NCBI GenBank assembly: GCA_023419875.1 | Contig: JAEZXM010000157.1 | Span: 1 to 8,814, forward strand | Reading direction: 5' to 3' | From: Pseudomonadota bacterium | GTDB lineage: Bacteria > Myxococcota > Myxococcia > Myxococcales > Anaeromyxobacteraceae | Length of the DNA: 8,814 bases | In this document: positions 4,822 to 8,814 of the stretch, piece by piece | Position numbering within the stretch: position 1 is the first letter of the stretch | Layout of the letters: each line of letters begins with the position of its first letter | The notes under the pieces: generated by a model | The model's input: the letters and a program-made list of their open reading frames with translations, nothing else | The model's database searches: none | What the model was told of the DNA's origin: nothing | Translations under genes and position numbers: made by a program

Positions 4822-7203
4822 ATGAAATACGGTCACTTCGACGACGCGGCCCGCGAGTACGTCATCACCCGGCCCGACACGCCGCGGCCCTGGTCGAACT
4901 ACCTCGGATCGACCGAGTACGGCGCCATCATCACCAACCACGCGGGCGGCTACTCCTTCTACCGGAGCGGCGCGACCGGCCGATTCCTCCGGATGCGCTT
5001 CAACGCCGTCCCGCTCGACCAGCCGGGCCGGTACTTCTACCTGCGCGACCGGAAGTCGGGCGACTTCTGGTCCGCGTCGTGGCAGCCCGTGGGCAAGCCC
5101 ATCGATCGGTACCAATCGGTGTGCCGCCATGGAATGGGGTACACGATCCTCGAGTCGCGATACGACGGGATCTTCACCGAGAGCACGTACTTCGTCCCGA
5201 TCGGCGAGACCTTCGAGTACTGGCGGCTCAAGGTGAAGAACGAGGGGGCGGAGGCGCGGCAGCTCTCGGTGTTCACCTATTGTGAGTTCGCGAACCTGTG
5301 GGAGACCTGGCAGGACCTCGTCAACCTCCAGTACTCGCAGTTCGTGACCGAGGCCTCGCTCGAGGACGGGATCCTCGGCATCGCCTGCAACCCCAACTTC
5401 GACTTCGACGGTGACCTCACCGCCAGCGGCCGCACGTGGATGGCGCTCACCGGCGCGCCGCTCGCCGGGGTGGAGACGGTCCGCGAGCGGTTCCTCGGCA
5501 CGTACGGCGGGTACGCGGCGCCGGACGTGGTGGTGAAGGGGGTGTGCTCGGGCTTCCTCGCCCAGGGTGACAACGTTTGCGGCAGCTTGCAGGCCGATGT
5601 GACGCTCGCGCCCGGCGAGACGAAGGAGCTCGTCGTCCTCCTCGGCCTCGGCACCGTCGCCTCGCACGGGAAGCGCACCGTGGCCGAGTTCGGGAACCCG
5701 GCCCGCTGCGAGGCCGAGTTCCGGAAGCTGAAGAAGGAGCGGGAGGCCCCGCTCGCCTCGCTCCAGGTCGAGACGCCGGATCCCGACCTCGACCACATGG
5801 TCAACGTCTGGAACGCCTACAACGCGCTCATCACCTACGCGTGGTCGCGGTCCGCCTCCCTCATCTACAACGGCGAACGCGACGGCCTCGGGTTCCGCGA
5901 CACGGTCCAGGACATGCTGGGCGCGATCCCGCTCCTCCGCGAGGGGGTGAAGGACCGCCTCGAGCTGATGCTGACGGGACAGCTCTCGAACGGCGGCGCG
6001 ATCCCGGTCATCAAGCCCTTCTCGCACCGACCGGGCAGGGAGAAGCCGCCGCCGGACGAGGAGTACCGCTCGGACGATTGCCTCTGGTTCTTCAACGCGA
6101 TCCCGGCCTACGTGGCCGAGACCGGCGACCTCGGCTTCTACTCGAAGGTGCTGCCCTACGCCGACGAGGGCCAGGCCACGGTGCTCGGCCACCTCCGCCG
6201 CGCGCTCGAGTTCAACCTCGAGCGGACCGGCCGGAACGGGCTGCCCTGCGGCCTCGCCGCCGACTGGAACGACTGCATCCGCCTCGGCTACCGCGGCGAG
6301 AGCGTGTTCGTCGCCTTCCAGGTGAGGCTCGGCCTCTCGGTCTACGCCGAGATCGCGGAGCGGCTCGGCAAGGCCCAGGAGGCCGCGTGGGCCCGCGCCG
6401 AGCGCGAGAAGCTCGACGCCAAGATCCAGAAGGTCTGCTGGGACGGCGAGTGGTTCATCTGGGCGATCGGCGAGGACGGCCACATCTACGGCACGAAGTC
6501 CTTCCCCGAAGGGCAGATCTACGTGAACACGCAGGTCTGGGCGGTCCTCTCCGGCGCCGCCACCCCGGAGCAGTCGAAGCAGGCGATGAAGATCGTGAAG
6601 GAGCGGCTCGCGACCCCGTACGGCGTGATGCTCTGCGACCCGCCCTTCGCGAAGGCCGACCGCGAGATCATGCGGGCGACGCTCTTCAACCCGGGGATCA
6701 AGGAGAACGCCGGCATCTTCTCGCACACCCAGAGCTGGGTGGTGATGGCCGAGGTGCTGCACGGGGACGGCGACCAGGCCTACGAGTACTACCGGTCCTA
6801 CATGCCGTCCGCGTACAACGACCGCGCCGAGCTCCGTGAGATCGAGCCGTACGTGCACTGCCAGAACACGTACTCGAAGACGAACCGCAACTTCGGCCGC
6901 TCGCGCGTGCCCTGGCTCTCCGGCACGGCCTCGTGGAGCTACTACTGCGCCACCCACTGGATCCTCGGCGTCCGGCCCGAGGTGGAGGGACTCCGGATCG
7001 ACCCGTGCATCCCGAAGAAGTGGCCCGGCTTCAAGATGCGGCGGCACTTCCGCGGCAAGAACGTGTCGATCGAGGTCCAGAACCCGGCCGGCGTGTCCCG
7101 GGGCGTGAAGTCGGTCACGGTGGACGGCGCGCCGGTGAAGGGCGCCGTGGTCCCGCCGGAGATGCTGAAGGAAGGGTCGAAGATCGTCGCGGTGATGGGG
7201 TAG
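4822..7203 (+). CDS. GH94 disaccharide phosphorylase (cellobiose/chitobiose phosphorylase-like)
   Basis: Inverting phosphorylase that splits a beta-linked disaccharide with phosphate to give an alpha-sugar 1-phosphate; cytoplasmic, as no signal peptide is seen. At 793 residues it matches GH94 enzymes of about 800. The start is the ATG giving MKYGHFDDAAREYVITRPDT, the classic GH94 N-terminus. Layout: N-terminal beta-sandwich (about 1-270), helical linker, (alpha/alpha)6 barrel (about 320-715), C-terminal beta domain ending with a typical DPCIP...GFKMRRHFRG...VKSVTVDG block. Catalytic acid is Asp484 in ADWND (481-484 plus Cys). Arg353 and Asp360 (ERDGLGFRD), His635 (FSHTQSW) and Ser700-Gly701 match sugar- and phosphate-binding positions of Vibrio chitobiose phosphorylase. 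The acceptor-site Glu of characterised enzymes is Asn569 (IYVNTQVW). The N-terminal half recalls chitobiose phosphorylase (GGYSFYRS, SGDFWSASWQPV), but the substrate is not settled. No transporter or sugar kinase is adjacent. Confidence 0.93.
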   Translation: MKYGHFDDAAREYVITRPDTPRPWSNYLGSTEYGAIITNHAGGYSFYRSGATGRFLRMRFNAVPLDQPGRYFYLRDRKSGDFWSASWQPVGKPIDRYQSVCRHGMGYTILESRYDGIFTESTYFVPIGETFEYWRLKVKNEGAEARQLSVFTYCEFANLWETWQDLVNLQYSQFVTEASLEDGILGIACNPNFDFDGDLTASGRTWMALTGAPLAGVETVRERFLGTYGGYAAPDVVVKGVCSGFLAQGDNVCGSLQADVTLAPGETKELVVLLGLGTVASHGKRTVAEFGNPARCEAEFRKLKKEREAPLASLQVETPDPDLDHMVNVWNAYNALITYAWSRSASLIYNGERDGLGFRDTVQDMLGAIPLLREGVKDRLELMLTGQLSNGGAIPVIKPFSHRPGREKPPPDEEYRSDDCLWFFNAIPAYVAETGDLGFYSKVLPYADEGQATVLGHLRRALEFNLERTGRNGLPCGLAADWNDCIRLGYRGESVFVAFQVRLGLSVYAEIAERLGKAQEAAWARAEREKLDAKIQKVCWDGEWFIWAIGEDGHIYGTKSFPEGQIYVNTQVWAVLSGAATPEQSKQAMKIVKERLATPYGVMLCDPPFAKADREIMRATLFNPGIKENAGIFSHTQSWVVMAEVLHGDGDQAYEYYRSYMPSAYNDRAELREIEPYVHCQNTYSKTNRNFGRSRVPWLSGTASWSYYCATHWILGVRPEVEGLRIDPCIPKKWPGFKMRRHFRGKNVSIEVQNPAGVSRGVKSVTVDGAPVKGAVVPPEMLKEGSKIVAVMG

Positions 7204-7231
7204 GTGGCGGCGGCGTGCGGGGCCAATGACC

Positions 7232-7248
7232 GAGGGGGCGCTCGTTTG
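7232..7248 (+). promoter_or_regulatory. Ribosome binding site and TTG start of the nuclease gene
   Basis: GAGGGGG at 7232-7238 stands seven bases before TTG at 7246-7248. It decides in favour of TTG over the in-frame GTG at 7204, which has no such site and would put a polar extension in front of the signal peptide. Confidence 0.6.
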
Positions 7249-8094
7249 ACTCTCCGCCTCCCGCTCCTCGCGCTCGCCGCCCTCGTGGCCGCGCCCGGCC
7301 TCGCCCGGGCGTGGTCCGTCGCGGGCCACGCGCTCGTCGGCGAGATCGCCGAGGCGCGCCTCTCGCCCGCGGCGCGGGCCCTCGTCCAGGAGCTCTCCGG
7401 AGACGTGCCGCTCTCCGACCCGGACCTCGGCGCGTGGGCCGACCGGGTGCGGGATCGCGAGGGCGCGCGCTGGCACTTCGTCAACATCCCGTTCGCGTCC
7501 GGCCGGTACACGGCCGCCCGCGACTGCCCGCAGGACGACTGCATCGTCGCTGCGCTCGCCCGGTTCGAGGCGACCCTCGCCGACCCGCGGGCGAGCGCGA
7601 TGGTGCGGGGGGACGTGCTCCGCTGGCTCGTCCACCTCGTCGCCGACCTGCACCAGCCGCTCCACGCCGGCGACGGGCGCGACCGCGGCGGGAACGAGCT
7701 GCGGGTGAGGGTCGCCGAGCGGCCGCAGGTGTCGAACCTGCACCAGGTCTGGGACGTGGACGTGGTCGCGGAGCTCCTGGGGCGCCGGCGCCCGGGCCCC
7801 GTCGCGCGCGAGATCCTCGCCCGCGTCTCGCACGCCCAGGCCGCACGCTGGGCGGGCGCGCTCGACCCCGCCGCCTGGGCCGACGAGTCGAGCGCCGAGG
7901 CCCGGGCGATCTACGACGAGCTCGGCCGCACCCCGGGCGACACCCTGGTCGCGGCGCTCACGCCGACCGACTACGCGCGCGCGCAGCGGCCCCGGACGGA
8001 AATCGCCCTCGCCCGGGCCGGAGTCCGGCTCGCCGCGCTGCTCGACCGGATCGCAGCCGCACGAAAGGGAAGCTCTAGAACTTCGCCGCGATGA
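7246..8094 (+). CDS. S1/P1-type zinc-dependent nuclease, secreted
   Basis: Single-strand-preferring nuclease/3'-nucleotidase of the S1/P1 and phospholipase C zinc fold, acting outside the cytoplasm. From the TTG start it has 282 residues. Residues 1-22 form a signal peptide ending A-R-A, and cleavage there would expose Trp23 as the mature N-terminus, as the family requires because the N-terminal Trp binds zinc. All nine P1 ligand equivalents are visible: Trp23, His28 (WSVAGH), Asp66 (WAD), His77 (WHFVNIP), His130 and Asp134 (HLVAD), His140 (HQPLH), His166 and Asp170 (HQVWD). The conserved DRGGN (146-150) and a close cysteine pair (Cys94, Cys99), probably a disulfide, are also present. It should be active. 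The gene starts 42 bp after GH94 on the same strand, and its 3' end overlaps the convergent outer-membrane gene by 20 bp. Confidence 0.95.
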   Translation: MTLRLPLLALAALVAAPGLARAWSVAGHALVGEIAEARLSPAARALVQELSGDVPLSDPDLGAWADRVRDREGARWHFVNIPFASGRYTAARDCPQDDCIVAALARFEATLADPRASAMVRGDVLRWLVHLVADLHQPLHAGDGRDRGGNELRVRVAERPQVSNLHQVWDVDVVAELLGRRRPGPVAREILARVSHAQAARWAGALDPAAWADESSAEARAIYDELGRTPGDTLVAALTPTDYARAQRPRTEIALARAGVRLAALLDRIAAARKGSSRTSPR

Positions 8095-8814
8095 ACAGCT
8101 CCGTGGTGCTGTCGAGCTTCTCCGCGAGCGGGGCGTAGCCGGCGGCCCACGAGGCGCCCGGCGGCGGCGGGCGCGGAGCGGGGGCGGAGTCCCAGGCCGC
8201 CTTGAGCTGCACGCCCGTGCTCAGGGTCCCGTTGATCTTCACGCGCGCCCCCGCCCGGGCGAGAACGCGAGTGTCCTCGAAGGGCCGGAGCAGGCGGGAC
8301 CCGTCCGGCTCCTCGTTCAGGTTGGTGAGCGCCTCGAGCGAGAGCTCGAGCGTCACCGGATCGAGCACCCGGCCCGAGTAGCCCGCGAACGCCCGGGCCG
8401 AGTGGATGTCGAGCCGGTCCCCCGGGGCGACGCGGTCCTCGCGCGAGAAGTCGTACCCGAGCTCCAGGCGCAGGCCGTGGCGGTCGGCGTGGACCACGTC
8501 GATCCCGTAGCCGACCTGCGCGCCGAGGACGAGCCGCTTCCCCGCGGGCTCGTCCGCGGCGGCGCCCATGAGCACGTACGCCGAGCCGTGGGCGGCGAGG
8601 AACCGGTCCCACCGCGCACGCGCCGACCAGCTCTTCTTCGTCGTGCGGCTCACCGCGCGGAGCTCGTCGGGTCCGATGCCCGGCGCGCCGTCCTCCTCGA
8701 TGGGCACGAGCAACCGCGACCGCGCGTACGCCGCCGACCCCGAGAGCAGGAGGCGCTGGCGGCGCGAGGCACGGGCGACGGTCCCCTCGAACGAGAGGCC
8801 CCGCGACTGCGTGT
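8075..8814 (-). CDS. DUF481/YdiY-type outer-membrane beta-barrel protein, C-terminal part (5' end outside window)
   Basis: The frame is open to the window edge, so the N-terminus and any signal peptide are not visible; about 245 residues are seen. They alternate polar and hydrophobic residues in strand-turn units typical of a small outer-membrane barrel: LSFEGTVARASRRQRLLLSG, WSARARWDRFLAAHGSAYVL, LVLGAQVGYGIDVV, LRLELGYDFSRED, and a final strand TELFIAAKF ending in phenylalanine, the usual signal for BAM insertion. The order R-x-Q-R-L-x-L-S-G, then a lysine-rich W-x-A-x-A-R-W-D-R-F, then G-x-Q-V-G-Y-G fits DUF481 (YdiY-like) proteins. A proline-rich loop (PAPRPPPPGASW) sits before the last strand. 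The function of the family is poorly defined; some members are linked to acid or salt stress. The tail-to-tail overlap with the nuclease gene leaves no room for a terminator. Confidence 0.8.
   Translation of the reverse strand, partial: TQSRGLSFEGTVARASRRQRLLLSGSAAYARSRLLVPIEEDGAPGIGPDELRAVSRTTKKSWSARARWDRFLAAHGSAYVLMGAAADEPAGKRLVLGAQVGYGIDVVHADRHGLRLELGYDFSREDRVAPGDRLDIHSARAFAGYSGRVLDPVTLELSLEALTNLNEEPDGSRLLRPFEDTRVLARAGARVKINGTLSTGVQLKAAWDSAPAPRPPPPGASWAAGYAPLAEKLDSTTELFIAAKF

Noticed and set aside
5577..6839. 420-codon plus-strand frame inside GH94
   Set aside because: Out of frame with a secure gene; its translation is almost only Arg, Pro, Gly and Ala.
7204..7245. In-frame GTG start for the nuclease, immediately after the GH94 stop
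   Set aside because: No ribosome binding site, and it would place 14 polar residues before the signal peptide; the TTG at 7246 has GAGGGGG at good spacing.
4774..7833. A 1019-codon open frame on the minus strand, antisense to GH94 and the nuclease
   Set aside because: It is a mirror of high third-position G+C on the coding strand. The translation is a repetitive Arg/Glu/Val/His/Pro mix without domains, and the opposite strand holds two clear enzyme genes.
1..8814. CRISPR array, tRNA, rRNA, insertion sequence, phage or defence genes
   Set aside because: No regularly spaced repeats, cloverleaf-like sequence, terminal inverted repeats with a transposase, or defence-type domains were seen anywhere in the window.

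Overview
The window is a single stretch of very GC-rich chromosomal DNA (about 70% G+C by eye, almost every third codon position G or C) with bacterial gene packing. Gene content and protein style (argH, a tiny lipoprotein, dapA-dapB, folK, a GH94 phosphorylase, an S1/P1 nuclease and a DUF481 outer-membrane protein) suggest a high-GC myxobacterium, with Anaeromyxobacter or a relative as the best guess. That placement is inferred from composition and gene style, not from a search.

Region 1 (1-3262, + strand) is core biosynthesis: the C-terminal part of argininosuccinate lyase, a 44-residue lipoprotein joined to it by a GTGA overlap, then dapA and dapB (also joined by a GTGA overlap) for the first two committed steps to diaminopimelate and lysine, then folK for folate. 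A GC-rich hairpin stretch and a candidate -10 box before dapA suggest that dapA-dapB can be transcribed separately from argH. A second hairpin lies between dapB and folK.

Region 2 (3284-4615, - strand) holds three small genes: a VOC/glyoxalase-fold protein convergent with folK, a small two-helix membrane protein, and an unrecognised 148-residue charged helical protein whose last third weakly resembles a histone fold.

Region 3 (4616-8094, + strand) opens with a 206-bp divergent intergenic region containing a hairpin and an inverted repeat. It is followed by a complete cytoplasmic GH94 disaccharide phosphorylase and, 42 bp downstream, a secreted S1/P1-type zinc nuclease with every metal ligand visible. 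Both may be on one transcript, though one protein is cytoplasmic and the other exported.

Region 4 (8075-8814, - strand) is a DUF481-type outer-membrane beta-barrel protein that runs off the right edge. Its 3' end overlaps the nuclease gene tail to tail by 20 bp.

I see no mobile element, CRISPR array, tRNA, rRNA or phage gene. Most of the window is ordinary metabolism. The items most worth a second look are the orphan 148-residue protein, the LptM-like lipoprotein, the altered acceptor-site position of the GH94 enzyme, and the leader of the GH94 gene.
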